Assembly (NCBI GenBank): GCA_020248265.1
Contig: JADCHX010000011.1
Span: 326,670 to 390,669 of the forward strand
Direction of reading: 5' to 3'
Origin: Rhodocyclaceae bacterium
Lineage (GTDB): Bacteria; Pseudomonadota; Gammaproteobacteria; Burkholderiales; CAIKXV01
Length of the DNA stretch: 64,000 nucleotides
Positions within the stretch are counted from its first letter, which is position 1. Every line of letters starts with the position of its first letter. Shown piece after piece: positions 1 to 7,945 of the stretch. The notes beneath the pieces were generated by a model. The model was not told the origin of the DNA. It did no database searches and saw only the letters and a list, made by a program, of their open reading frames with translations. A program made the translations under genes and the position numbers.

Positions 1-644
1 TCGTCTGCACGTCGAGCAATGCGCGCAGCATCCTCGAGTGGGCGTTCGCCCGGCGCGACAAGGTACTGTTCTTCCCTGACCAGCACCTGGGCCGCTGGAC
101 CGGCTACCTGATGGATATTCCGGTGTCCGAGATGCTGGTCTGGGACCCGGACGAACCGATGGGGGGCCTCACCGCACAGCAGATCAAGATGGCCAAGGTG
201 CTGCTCTGGAAGGGCCATTGCTCCGTGCATCAGATGTTCCAGCCGCAGCATATCCTGCGCTGGCGCGAGCAGAACCCGACGGGCATGGTGATCAGCCATC
301 CAGAGTGCAAGTTCGACGTCTGCAAGCTGTCCGACTACGTCGGCTCGACCGATTTCATCCTCCGGACCATCGCGCAGAGTGCGCCCGGCACGCGCTGGCT
401 CGTCGGCACCGAGCTGAACCTCGTCAACCGGCTTGCGGACCAGTTCAAGAGCCAGGGCAAGGTGGTGCAGTTCATGGCGCCGACCGTTTGCATGTGCTCG
501 ACGATGGCACGCATCGATCCGCAGCACCTGGCTTGGTGCCTCGAGAATCTCGTCGAGGGCCGCGTGGTGAACCGAATCACGGTACCCGAGCGGGAAGCGG
601 CGCTCGCGCGTCTCGCGCTGACCCGCATGCTCGAGGTGTCGTAG
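1..644 (+). CDS. nadA: Quinolinate synthase NadA, C-terminal part (5' end outside the window)
   Basis: NadA condenses iminoaspartate with dihydroxyacetone phosphate to give quinolinate, the second step of de novo NAD synthesis, using a [4Fe-4S] cluster in the cytoplasm. The reading frame is open from base 3 and ends with TAG at 642-644, leaving 213 codons. The three cluster cysteines expected for the family are visible: one in VCTSSNA at the very start, one in SHPEC, and one in MCSTMARI near the end. FFPDQHLGRWTGY matches the family's conserved substrate region. The start codon and roughly the first 40% of the protein lie upstream of the window. Identification is secure; the missing part cannot be judged. 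Confidence 0.96.
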   Translation, partial: VCTSSNARSILEWAFARRDKVLFFPDQHLGRWTGYLMDIPVSEMLVWDPDEPMGGLTAQQIKMAKVLLWKGHCSVHQMFQPQHILRWREQNPTGMVISHPECKFDVCKLSDYVGSTDFILRTIAQSAPGTRWLVGTELNLVNRLADQFKSQGKVVQFMAPTVCMCSTMARIDPQHLAWCLENLVEGRVVNRITVPEREAALARLALTRMLEVS

Positions 645-662
645 TCCGCCCCGGGCGGGAGC

Positions 663-1520
663 GTGCGACCGGAACGCCGTGCCGGCCCCGAGCCCGCGGG
701 AGTGCGTGTGTCCTCGGTTGACGCGCGGTCGACCGTCCACGAAACGTCCGGAGCCGGTGTCGCGCGCGCCACTGGAGCGCTGCGGGTGGCGACCTACAAC
801 ATCCACAAGGGCTTCTCGCCGTTCAACCGGCGGATGATGGTGCGCGATCTGCGCGACCAGCTGCACACGCTGGCGGCAGATGTCGTGTTCCTGCAGGAGG
901 TGCATGGTCGCCACGACCGGCATGCCGCGCGCTTCGAGCACTGGCCGGCCGCACCGCAGTACGAATTCCTTGCCGATTCGGTATGGCACGATTTCGCCTA
1001 CGGCCGGAATGCGGTCTACGACCATGGCGATCACGGCAACGCGATCCTGTCCCGCTATCCGATCTCGAAGTGGGACAATATCGATGTGTCGGCCTACTTC
1101 TTCGAGAGCCGCGGCCTGCTCCACAGCGAGATCGCCGTGCCTGGCTGGGCGCACCCGCTGCATTGCGTCAACGTGCATTTCGGGTTGCTTGCACGCGGCC
1201 GGCGCTGGCAGCTGCGCGAGCTGACCGGGCATATCCGGGCGCTCGTGCCGGAGGGCGCGCCGCTCGTGATCGCCGGCGATTTCAACGACTGGCGCAAGGA
1301 AGCCAGCGACGGCATGAGCTCGGAACTGGGCATGGTCGAGGTGTTCGAGGTCACGCGCGGCCACCCGGCGCGCAGCTTCCCGACGCGCATGCCCATGTTC
1401 CGGCTCGACCGGATCTACGTGCGCGGGTTCGAAGTCCGGCACGCCCATGTGCATCACGGACAGGCCTGGGCGCGCCTGTCCGACCATGCACCGCTTTCAG
1501 CCACGCTCATCCTCGGCTGA
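663..1520 (+). CDS. ybhP: Endonuclease/exonuclease/phosphatase family protein, YbhP-like
   Basis: The 285-residue protein belongs to the EEP metal-dependent phosphoesterase superfamily. From about residue 40 it carries the family blocks YNIHKGF, LQEVHG, AGDFNDW and, at the C-terminus, LSDHAPLSA, which supply the metal ligands and catalytic His/Asp. It resembles E. coli YbhP closely, including FAYGRNAVY and FRLDRIYVR. In E. coli ybhP sits beside clsB, and here too the next gene is clsB, so a role linked to phospholipid metabolism is likely, but the substrate is unknown. Starts at GTG 663, 702 or 708 are possible; 708 has a GGGAG five bases upstream, so the first 15 residues of this call may not be translated. 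Confidence 0.9.
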   Translation: MRPERRAGPEPAGVRVSSVDARSTVHETSGAGVARATGALRVATYNIHKGFSPFNRRMMVRDLRDQLHTLAADVVFLQEVHGRHDRHAARFEHWPAAPQYEFLADSVWHDFAYGRNAVYDHGDHGNAILSRYPISKWDNIDVSAYFFESRGLLHSEIAVPGWAHPLHCVNVHFGLLARGRRWQLRELTGHIRALVPEGAPLVIAGDFNDWRKEASDGMSSELGMVEVFEVTRGHPARSFPTRMPMFRLDRIYVRGFEVRHAHVHHGQAWARLSDHAPLSATLILG

Positions 1521-1533
1521 AGGCAGGGCCACC

Positions 1534-2766
1534 GTGCAGTCGGCAGCCACCCACGCCCGTTTCCTCGAAGGGCATGCGGTCGAACTGCTGGAGGGCGGCG
1601 GCGCGTACTTCCCGGCGCTTGCGGCAGCGTTCGATGCGGCCCGGCACGAGATCCATCTGCAGGCCTACATCTTCGCGGACGATCCGGCAGGGCGGATCGT
1701 CGCCGAAGCGCTCGTGCGGGCGGCCGCGCGCGGGGTCGCGGTACATGTGCTGGTCGACGGCTTCGGCAGCCGCAACATGCCCGGTGTGCTTCGCGCGCGG
1801 CTGCGCGCAGCCGGGATCGAACTGCTGTTCTTCCGGCCCGACGTCACCGTGTTCGACTTTCAGCGCAGCCGGCTGCGCCGACTGCACCACAAGATCGTCG
1901 CGATAGACGGTGAACTCGGCTTTGCCGGTGGCATCAACGTGATCGACGACATGCATACCCCGGGACAGACGCCGCCGCGCTGGGACTATGCGGTGAAAAT
2001 TCGCGGGCCACTCACGCTCGAGATACTGCGCGTCGCACGGCAGACATGGGATGCCGTCGCCCGCACCTACCTGGGCCGCCGCTGGCCGTCATGGCGCGCG
2101 CTGCCCGAGTCGCTCGTCTCGCTGCCGGTGCAGGAAACCGACGCGTCGGCAACAGCGCCGTCGATGGCGCCGGCCGGGCCGATCCAGGCTGCTTTCGTCA
2201 TCCGCGACACGTTGCGCCACCGGCGCGACATCGAGGATGCCTACCTGCAGGCGATTGCGCGCTCGGAGCGCGAGATCCTGATCGCCAGTGCCTATTTCCT
2301 GCCGGGCATCGAGTTCCGCCACGCGCTGATCGATGCCGCCAGGCGCGGCGTGAAGGTCACAGTGCTGTTGCAGGCCCGCGTCGAATACGTGCTGATGCGC
2401 CATGCCTCGCGCGCGCTGTACCGGCAACTGCTCGACGCCGGCGTGCGCATCTTCGAATACCACCGGAGCTTCATGCATGCGAAGGTGGCGGTATTCGACA
2501 GCGAGTGGGCAACCGTGGGCTCCTCCAACATCGACCCGCTGTCGTTGCTGCTCGCGCGCGAGGCCAACGTGTTCGTGCGCGACGCCGCCTTCGCCGCCGA
2601 ACTGCTGTCCAGCCTGCGGCGGGCCATGGACGCTGGCGCTCGGCAGGTGTTCGCTTCCGGGTACCGGCGCGGGTTTGCCGCGCGCATCGCCAGCTGGGTC
2701 AGCTACGGCATCGTGCGGGTGCTGCTCGGCTGGGCGGGGTATGGAGCACGCAAGGATTATCTGTAG
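1534..2766 (+). CDS. clsB: Cardiolipin synthase B
   Basis: This phospholipase D superfamily enzyme, 410 residues, makes cardiolipin from two phospholipids at the inner membrane. It has the two HKD motifs that form the active site: HHKIVAIDGELGFAGG in the first half and HAKVAVFDSEWATVGSSN in the second, each with the HxKxxxxD pattern. The frame is open further upstream to 1447, which would overlap ybhP. GTG 1534, just after the ybhP stop and preceded by AAGGCAGGG, gives the N-terminal length seen in E. coli ClsB; ATG 1486 is the alternative. The pair ybhP-clsB is probably one transcript. Its C-terminus ends shortly after the second PLD domain. Confidence 0.93.
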   Translation: MQSAATHARFLEGHAVELLEGGGAYFPALAAAFDAARHEIHLQAYIFADDPAGRIVAEALVRAAARGVAVHVLVDGFGSRNMPGVLRARLRAAGIELLFFRPDVTVFDFQRSRLRRLHHKIVAIDGELGFAGGINVIDDMHTPGQTPPRWDYAVKIRGPLTLEILRVARQTWDAVARTYLGRRWPSWRALPESLVSLPVQETDASATAPSMAPAGPIQAAFVIRDTLRHRRDIEDAYLQAIARSEREILIASAYFLPGIEFRHALIDAARRGVKVTVLLQARVEYVLMRHASRALYRQLLDAGVRIFEYHRSFMHAKVAVFDSEWATVGSSNIDPLSLLLAREANVFVRDAAFAAELLSSLRRAMDAGARQVFASGYRRGFAARIASWVSYGIVRVLLGWAGYGARKDYL

Positions 2767-2903
2767 CGGCCTTCGCGCATTGGCGATGCCACCGCCGGGG
2801 CTGCCCCCGCGCCCCGGAGACCCGGCGCGGTCACCGCGTTTACAGACACCGCTATCCGGCAACCGTCTGGCACGCATGGCATCCTTGGCTATCTTCCAGA
2901 GAA

Positions 2904-3365
2904 ATGTCCCGAGGTCCCTTGAGCGTCCGTGCCGAGTTCCGCCTGCTGGTGCTGTTCAACGCGCTTCTGATACCGGCCGCCATGTTCGTCGCGTCGTTCG
3001 ACATGTACCTGCTTCCGCCCGAGTTGCAGGCCTGGATCAGCTCGCGCGGCGCGATGCTGTCCACGCCCCTGCAATCGATCGGCGCGACCGTGTCGTTCGG
3101 CGCGTTCGTGGCGCTGTGCGTCGGGCTGGTTGGCCTGCTGGCGTTCCAGCGCTGGGCCCGCTGGTTGACGCTGGCCTCGACGATTGCGATCTACCTGCCC
3201 ATGCCACTGTCAGGTACGGTAGTCCTGTCCGGCTTTGCCTACACGATGGACAGCGTCGCGGCGATCCTGTGGGGCGTACTGCTGGCCGCAGCCTACTGGT
3301 CTCCGGTGGCCGCCGAGTTCAGGTCGCGCACGCACGAGAGCGCACCCGGGACGGGTACGCCGTAA
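2904..3365 (+). CDS. Small four-helix membrane protein of unknown function
   Basis: I do not recognise this 153-residue protein. It reads as four hydrophobic segments: one near residues 10-25 (LLVLFNALLIPAAMFVASF), one near 55-75 with VALCVGLVGLL, one near 85-105 after RWARWLTLAS, and one near 115-135 ending in AAAYWSP. Short charged loops and a hydrophilic C-terminal tail follow. It starts at ATG 2904, with TTG 2919 as an alternative, and lies 137 bp after clsB in the same direction, so it may share that transcript. Codon choice matches the neighbouring real genes. The function is unknown; a role in the membrane is all that can be said. Confidence 0.7.
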   Translation: MSRGPLSVRAEFRLLVLFNALLIPAAMFVASFDMYLLPPELQAWISSRGAMLSTPLQSIGATVSFGAFVALCVGLVGLLAFQRWARWLTLASTIAIYLPMPLSGTVVLSGFAYTMDSVAAILWGVLLAAAYWSPVAAEFRSRTHESAPGTGTP

Positions 3366-3398
3366 CTGGCAGCGCGTCGGCCGGCGTCGTCTCCGGTG

Positions 3399-3456
3399 CT
3401 GCGCATCGATGGTGCGCGCTTCAGGCGTGTCGAATGCGTGCGGTGCATCCGGTGCG
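3399..3456 (+). promoter_or_regulatory. Possible NtrC-like enhancer sites upstream of a sigma-54 promoter
   Basis: TGCGCA-TCGAT-GGTGCG at 3400-3416 matches the NtrC pattern TGCACC-N5-GGTGCA at about 4 of 6 and 5 of 6 bases. A second GGTGCG half-site lies at 3451-3456. Relative to a start near 3536 these fall at about -125 and -85, where NtrC sites usually lie. The match is partial, and GC-rich sequence gives GGTGCG by chance fairly often. Confidence 0.3.
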
Positions 3457-3508
3457 CGATCGATGATGTGCCACGCCTCCAAGTGATTGATTCGATGACC
3501 GTCCGAAG

Positions 3509-3525
3509 TTGGCACGGTCTCTGCT
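3509..3525 (+). promoter_or_regulatory. Sigma-54 (RpoN) promoter
   Basis: The site reads TTGGCACG-GTCT-CTGCT. It matches the RpoN consensus (Y)TGGCACG-N4-TTGCW at all but one position, with the invariant GG at 3511-3512 and GC at 3523-3524 in the required spacing. Transcription should begin near 3536. No long reading frame begins just downstream; a terminator follows at 3593, so the product looks like a short RNA. RpoN promoters need an activator such as NtrC. Confidence 0.7.
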
Positions 3526-3535
3526 TGCGATTGAG

Positions 3536-3622
3536 CGTGAAGACAGAGTGCCCGCAATGGCTCACTGTTTTCATCCTCCTCCTTTGGATTTCGGGCACCC
3601 TCAAGGGTGCCCGCTTTTTTTC
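3536..3622 (+). ncRNA. Candidate sigma-54-dependent small RNA of about 85 nt
   Basis: This interval is bounded by a near-consensus sigma-54 promoter and a strong intrinsic terminator, and no convincing protein is encoded. The inferred RNA has a 5' hairpin (GTGCC pairing with GG-CAC around 3548-3566, with a small bulge), then a single-stranded stretch with CCTCCTCCTTT at 3575-3585, then the terminator stem. The C/U-rich stretch is complementary to Shine-Dalgarno sequences, a property of several regulatory RNAs that block translation. It could instead be an attenuating leader for the ABC exporter that starts at 3701. I know of no named family it belongs to. Confidence 0.5.
3593..3622 (+). terminator. 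Rho-independent terminator
   Basis: GGGCACCC (3593-3600), loop TCAA, GGGTGCCC (3605-3612), then GC and a run of eight T. This is a perfect 8-bp stem with a tetraloop and the only long T-run hairpin I found in the window. A second small hairpin, CGGGGC-ATGTG-GCCCCG, follows at 3631-3647 without a T-run. Confidence 0.85.
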
Positions 3623-3700
3623 CTATCTTCCGGGGCATGTGGCCCCGAAATGTTTCGGATCCAGGATCGAGGACGCAAGAACGATGATGGCAGGTGCAGC

Positions 3701-5533
3701 ATGAGTCCTCACGGGCATTCCGGGCCGGCAGTGCAGGCCCCGCAGCAGGCAGGGCCGGGGCAACCCCGTGCCGCTTTCTTCGACTGGTCGCGTGTGCGCA
3801 TACTGCTGCCGTTCCTGCGCGAGTATCGCTGGCGGGTAGTGGCCGCGCTGTCGCTGCTGGTGTGCGCGAAGCTCGCCAACCTGGGCGTGCCGCTGGTGCT
3901 GAAGGAGATCGTCGATTCGCTTTCTCCGGATCGCGCGATGCTGGCCGTGCCCTTCATGCTCCTGCTCGCCTATGGCCTGCTGCGGATGTCGACCACGCTG
4001 TTCGCCGAATTGCGCGACGTGGTGTTCGTGCGCGTGGCCCAGCGCGCAGTGCGCAAGGTCGCGCTGTCGGTGTTCCGCCACCTGCACAGCCTGAGCCTGC
4101 GTTTCCACCTCGATCGCCAGACCGGTGGCATGTCGCGCGACATCGAGCGCGGCACGCGCGGCATCAGTACGCTCCTGAACTACATGCTGTTCTCGATCAT
4201 CCCGGTGATCCTGGAGTTCGTGCTGGTGGCCGCGGTGCTGCTGACGAAGTTCGACTGGCGCTTCCCGGCCGTGACCTTCCTGGCCGTCGGCTTGTACGTG
4301 TATTTCACGATCTCGGTGACGGAATGGCGGACGGCGATCCGCCGCGAAGCGAACGAACTGGACTCGAAGGCGAACACGCGCGCGGTCGACAGCCTGCTCA
4401 ACTACGAAACAGTGAAGTATTTCAACAACGAGGAGTACGAGGCGCGGCGCTATGACCGCAGCCTCGAGCGCTACGAGGCCGCAGCGGTGAAGACCGAGGC
4501 GTCGCTCGGCCTGCTGAACGTGGGCCAGAGCCTGATCATCGCCGGCGGGGTCACGGTACTGATGATCTTCGCTGCGCAGGGCGTGGCGTCGAGGGAACTC
4601 ACGCTCGGAGACCTGGTGCTGGTCAATGCGCTCCTGATCCAGCTCTATATCCCGCTCAACTTCCTCGGCATGGCCTACCGCGAGATCAAGCAGTCGACCA
4701 CCGACATGGACCGGATGTTCGCGTTGCTCGGCCAGCATCGCGAGGTGCAGGATGCCCCGGGCGCGGTCGACGTGCCTCCCGGCAGCGTGGCGATCCGCTT
4801 CGATCACGTTGATTTCGGCTACGACCCGGCGCGGCAGATCCTGCACGGGGTGAGCTTCGAGGTCCCGGCAGGGGCGAAGGTGGCGGTCGTGGGCCACAGC
4901 GGTTCCGGCAAGTCCACGCTGGCACGGCTGCTCTACCGGTTCTACGACGTACAGAGCGGGAGCGTCTCGGTCGGTGGCATCGACGTGCGGCGCCTGCGCC
5001 AGCAGAGCCTGCGTGCGTCGATCGGCATCGTGCCGCAGGACACCGTGCTGTTCAACGACACGATCCGCTACAACATCCATTACGGCAGGCCCTCGGCCGC
5101 CCCGGATGAGGTGGTCGCTGCGGCACAGTCGGCGCATATCCACGAATTCATTGCGTCGCTGCCACAGGGCTATGAATCGGCGGTCGGCGAGCGCGGGTTG
5201 AAGCTGTCGGGGGGCGAGAAGCAGCGGGTCGCGATCGCCCGCGCCATCCTCAAGAACCCGCAGGTGATGATCTTCGACGAGGCCACCTCGGCCCTGGATT
5301 CCGAAACCGAGCAGGCGATCGAGGGCGAACTCGACCAGATCGCGATCGGCCGCACCACGCTGGTGATCGCACACCGTCTGTCGACGATCATCGACGCCAA
5401 CCAGATCCTGGTGATGGAGCAGGGCAGGATCATCGAGCGCGGCACCCATCGCGAACTGCTCGCAGCGGGCGGGCAGTATGCGCAGATGTGGTCACTGCAG
5501 CAGCAGGAGCGCTCGGTACAGACTGGCAGCTGA
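3701..5533 (+). CDS. ATM1-type ABC exporter (fused permease and ATPase)
   Basis: The 610-residue half-transporter has an N-terminal six-helix permease domain (about residues 35-330) and a C-terminal ATPase domain. The ATPase motifs are complete: Walker A GHSGSGKST, signature LSGGEKQRVAIARAI, Walker B VMIFDEATSALDSETE and the H-loop AHRLSTI. The permease segment LLNYETVKYFNNEEYEARRYD is typical of the ATM1/HMT1 group, which exports glutathione conjugates or heavy-metal complexes and in mitochondria serves iron-sulfur assembly outside the matrix. It would act as a homodimer in the inner membrane. ATG 3701 is chosen because it begins the sequence that aligns with the family; an upstream in-frame extension runs through the terminator and is not credible. 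It stands alone. Confidence 0.93.
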   Translation: MSPHGHSGPAVQAPQQAGPGQPRAAFFDWSRVRILLPFLREYRWRVVAALSLLVCAKLANLGVPLVLKEIVDSLSPDRAMLAVPFMLLLAYGLLRMSTTLFAELRDVVFVRVAQRAVRKVALSVFRHLHSLSLRFHLDRQTGGMSRDIERGTRGISTLLNYMLFSIIPVILEFVLVAAVLLTKFDWRFPAVTFLAVGLYVYFTISVTEWRTAIRREANELDSKANTRAVDSLLNYETVKYFNNEEYEARRYDRSLERYEAAAVKTEASLGLLNVGQSLIIAGGVTVLMIFAAQGVASRELTLGDLVLVNALLIQLYIPLNFLGMAYREIKQSTTDMDRMFALLGQHREVQDAPGAVDVPPGSVAIRFDHVDFGYDPARQILHGVSFEVPAGAKVAVVGHSGSGKSTLARLLYRFYDVQSGSVSVGGIDVRRLRQQSLRASIGIVPQDTVLFNDTIRYNIHYGRPSAAPDEVVAAAQSAHIHEFIASLPQGYESAVGERGLKLSGGEKQRVAIARAILKNPQVMIFDEATSALDSETEQAIEGELDQIAIGRTTLVIAHRLSTIIDANQILVMEQGRIIERGTHRELLAAGGQYAQMWSLQQQERSVQTGS

Positions 5534-5577
5534 CCCGCGGCGAACCCTGATCGATCGAGGAAATTCCTGAGCTGTAG

Positions 5578-5606
5578 TTGCCAAGCCACGGTTTTCGTTA
5601 TCTAAT
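5578..5606 (+). promoter_or_regulatory. Sigma-70 promoter for the PBP7-type gene
   Basis: TTGCCA (5578-5583), a 17-bp spacer and TCTAAT (5601-5606) match the -35 and -10 consensus at 5 of 6 bases each. The expected start is near 5613, about 55 bp before the first ATG of the downstream gene. Confidence 0.6.
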
Positions 5607-5666
5607 CGCGCGGCGAGCGCCCCATTCGGGACGCTAAAGCTGCCGCCCGAGGGTGCCGTTGACAGT

Positions 5667-6815
5667 ATGGCATCCATGCGCACGAGGATCCGAACCGTGA
5701 CGACCCGCTCTCTCAGGAAGTGGCTTCGATTGCTCTGCTTCGCGGCCGTTACGGTGTCGCTCCCCGCACCACAGGCCCATGCGCAGCCCGCGAACTCGCG
5801 CGAGGCCACTGCCCGCAAGGCGCAGGCGCCAAAGGCGGCGCGGCCCGCCGCGCAGGCACAGCGGCCCGCCGCGCAGGCACAGCGAACCGCCACCGGCCGC
5901 CACGGCACCGCCCGGCCGGGCGAACGGGTGCGTGCGACGATCCCGGCCAGCGGGCATGCGGCGGCGAAGGCAGCGCCGATGACTGCCGCCCGCGCGACGC
6001 CCGTGTCGATGCGGTACCGTCCCGACTCCGCGCGTTCGGCGGAGGCGCCCAGCGACCTGGTCCTGCGCTCGACCGCGGTGCTGGTCGCTTCACAGGCGAG
6101 CGGACAGGTGCTGTTCTCGCGCAATGACGACAGGGTCCGGTCGATCGCGTCCATCACCAAGCTGATGACCGCGATGGTGGTGCTCGACTACAACCAGGCG
6201 ATGGATGAACCGGTCACCATCACCGAGGAAGACATCGACGCCACGCGCCGGCTCGGCTCGCGCCTGGCCGCCGGTACCACGCTCAGCCGCGCCGAGATGC
6301 TCCGCCTGTCTCTGATGTCTTCGGAGAACCGTGCCACCGCAGCACTGGCGAGGACCTCGCCCGGCGGCTACCGCGAGTTCATCGCCCAGATGAACCTGAA
6401 GGCACAGGCGCTCGGCATGCACCAGTCGCGTTTCGAGGATTCCACCGGCCTGCACAGCGGCAACGTGGCCACGGCGCAGGACCTGGTACGGCTGGTGAAC
6501 GCCGGCATGACCTATTCGACGATCCGTGAATACACGACCACGTCGGCGCTTCGTGTCGACACCCCGGGTAACCGTGCAGCGCACCTGCAGTTCAACAACT
6601 CGAACCAGCTCGTGGCGAGCCCAGAGTGGGACATCGGCCTTTCGAAGACCGGCTTCATCCGCGAGGCGGGGCGCTGTCTGGTCATGCACACGCGCATCAA
6701 TGGTGAAGACATGGTGATCGTCCTGCTCGACTCCGACGGCCGCCACTCGCGCATCGCCGATGCCAATCGCATCCGTCGCTGGATCGAGAGCGGGTTTTCC
6801 CTGCGTCTGATCTGA
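5667..6815 (+). CDS. pbpG: D-alanyl-D-alanine endopeptidase, PBP7/PbpG type
   Basis: This is a periplasmic low-molecular-weight penicillin-binding protein (S11 family) that cuts peptide cross-links in peptidoglycan. The three active-site motifs are present: SITK (SxxK), SEN (SxN) in LMSSENRA, and KTG in LSKTGFIREAG. The N-terminus is a signal peptide ending after QAHA. Between the signal and the catalytic domain, which begins near residue 128, lies a linker rich in Ala, Arg and Gln that includes a duplicated RPAAQAQ unit. ATG 5676 and GTG 5697 are alternative starts. At 382 residues it is longer than E. coli PbpG because of this linker. It has its own sigma-70 promoter and no obvious operon partner. 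Confidence 0.92.
   Translation: MASMRTRIRTVTTRSLRKWLRLLCFAAVTVSLPAPQAHAQPANSREATARKAQAPKAARPAAQAQRPAAQAQRTATGRHGTARPGERVRATIPASGHAAAKAAPMTAARATPVSMRYRPDSARSAEAPSDLVLRSTAVLVASQASGQVLFSRNDDRVRSIASITKLMTAMVVLDYNQAMDEPVTITEEDIDATRRLGSRLAAGTTLSRAEMLRLSLMSSENRATAALARTSPGGYREFIAQMNLKAQALGMHQSRFEDSTGLHSGNVATAQDLVRLVNAGMTYSTIREYTTTSALRVDTPGNRAAHLQFNNSNQLVASPEWDIGLSKTGFIREAGRCLVMHTRINGEDMVIVLLDSDGRHSRIADANRIRRWIESGFSLRLI
5841..5882 (+). repeat. Two perfect 21-bp tandem copies inside pbpG
   Basis: The 21-base unit beginning CGGCCCGCCG at 5841 is repeated exactly at 5862. The length is a multiple of three, so it only lengthens the Ala/Gln-rich linker by seven residues. It is likely a recent slippage event in a segment under weak constraint. 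Confidence 0.9.
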
Positions 6816-6934
6816 CCGGCGCAGTCTCGCGCCGCCGTCCCTGCATCGAGCGTCTGCCGCGGTGGATGTATACGCCGCGACAGGTGGTCGCTCCGCGTCC
6901 ACCTGTCCGGGCGGCGACCGGTTACCATGCGGCG

Positions 6935-7945
6935 ATGATGGATACGCGTCCCGCCAACCTTGCATTTGCCGCGGCCGATACCTTCGGCACTTCGCTGCGT
7001 GATGACGTGCTGGCCGGGTTCGCCGCCGCTCCCCGCGCGCTTCCGGCCAAGTGGTTCTACGACGAGCAGGGCAGTGAACTGTTCGAGGCGATCTGCGCCA
7101 CCCCAGAGTACTACGTCACGCGCACCGAACTGGCCATCCTGCGCGAGCATCTCGATGCGATAGCGTCCGCGCTCCCGGCCGGCGCTGTCCTGATCGAACC
7201 GGGCAGTGGCGCCGGCACCAAGACCCGGTTGCTGATCGAGGCCTGCCTGCCATGCGCCTATGTCGCGATCGACATCTCGCGCTCGATGCTCGAGACCGGC
7301 GCCGCCGGTACTGCGCGCCTGTTCCCTTCTTTGCAGGTGCTCGCGATCCATGCGGATTACACGCGCCTCGACACCCTGCCCGACGATCGTCTTCCGCCGG
7401 GAGCGCCGCGGGTGCTGTACTTTCCCGGCTCGACGATCGGCAATTTCACGCCGGAAGAGACGCGGGCGTTCCTGTGTCGCGTCGGGCGCTGGATCGGCCC
7501 GAGCGGCAGCGTGCTGATCGGCGTGGACACACGCAAGGACGCTGCGGTACTGGAAGCCGCATACGATGACCGGCAGGGCGTCACGGCGCGCTTCAACCTG
7601 AACCTGCTCGCCCGCCTGAACGCCGAGCTGGGATGCACGTTCGACCTGTCCCGGTTCCGCCACGTTGCGCGCTACGATGCGCAGGCCGGACGCGTGGAGA
7701 TGCACCTGGAAAGCCTCGTCGATCAGCAGGTAGAGGTTGCCGGAGTCGTCCATGCGTTCCGCCGGGGCGAGACCATCCACACCGAGAATTCCTACAAGTA
7801 CACGCCGGACGGGTTTCGCGCGCTGGCTGCATCGAGCGGCTACGCGTGTGGGTTTACGTGGACGGACGCGCAGGAGGCCTTCGCGATCTATCACCTGATG
7901 CCGGATGCGGCCATGGGCAAGTCGCACGGGGACGGCAGCCTATGA
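6935..7945 (+). CDS. egtD: L-histidine N-alpha-methyltransferase, EgtD-like
   Basis: The 336-residue protein matches the EgtD family (DUF2260), SAM-dependent enzymes that trimethylate histidine to hercynine, the first step of ergothioneine synthesis. Family landmarks are KWFYDEQGSELFEAI near the start, the SAM-binding loop IEPGSGAGTKTRLLI, YFPGSTIGNF, RVEMHLES and the closing HTENSYKY. Start ATG 6935 is followed at once by ATG 6938; the upstream extension to 6866 is unlikely. No egtB, egtC or egtE lies nearby, so either those genes are elsewhere or the protein methylates another substrate. Its stop overlaps the start of the next gene in an ATGA, so the two are translationally coupled. Confidence 0.88.
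   Translation: MMDTRPANLAFAAADTFGTSLRDDVLAGFAAAPRALPAKWFYDEQGSELFEAICATPEYYVTRTELAILREHLDAIASALPAGAVLIEPGSGAGTKTRLLIEACLPCAYVAIDISRSMLETGAAGTARLFPSLQVLAIHADYTRLDTLPDDRLPPGAPRVLYFPGSTIGNFTPEETRAFLCRVGRWIGPSGSVLIGVDTRKDAAVLEAAYDDRQGVTARFNLNLLARLNAELGCTFDLSRFRHVARYDAQAGRVEMHLESLVDQQVEVAGVVHAFRRGETIHTENSYKYTPDGFRALAASSGYACGFTWTDAQEAFAIYHLMPDAAMGKSHGDGSL

Noticed and set aside
983-1001. TGGCACGATTTCGCC as a second sigma-54 promoter
   Set aside because: It lies inside ybhP and lacks the GC at the -12 position.
3631-3647. Hairpin CGGGGC-ATGTG-GCCCCG as another terminator
   Set aside because: There is no T-run after it; it is only a small stem just before the exporter gene.
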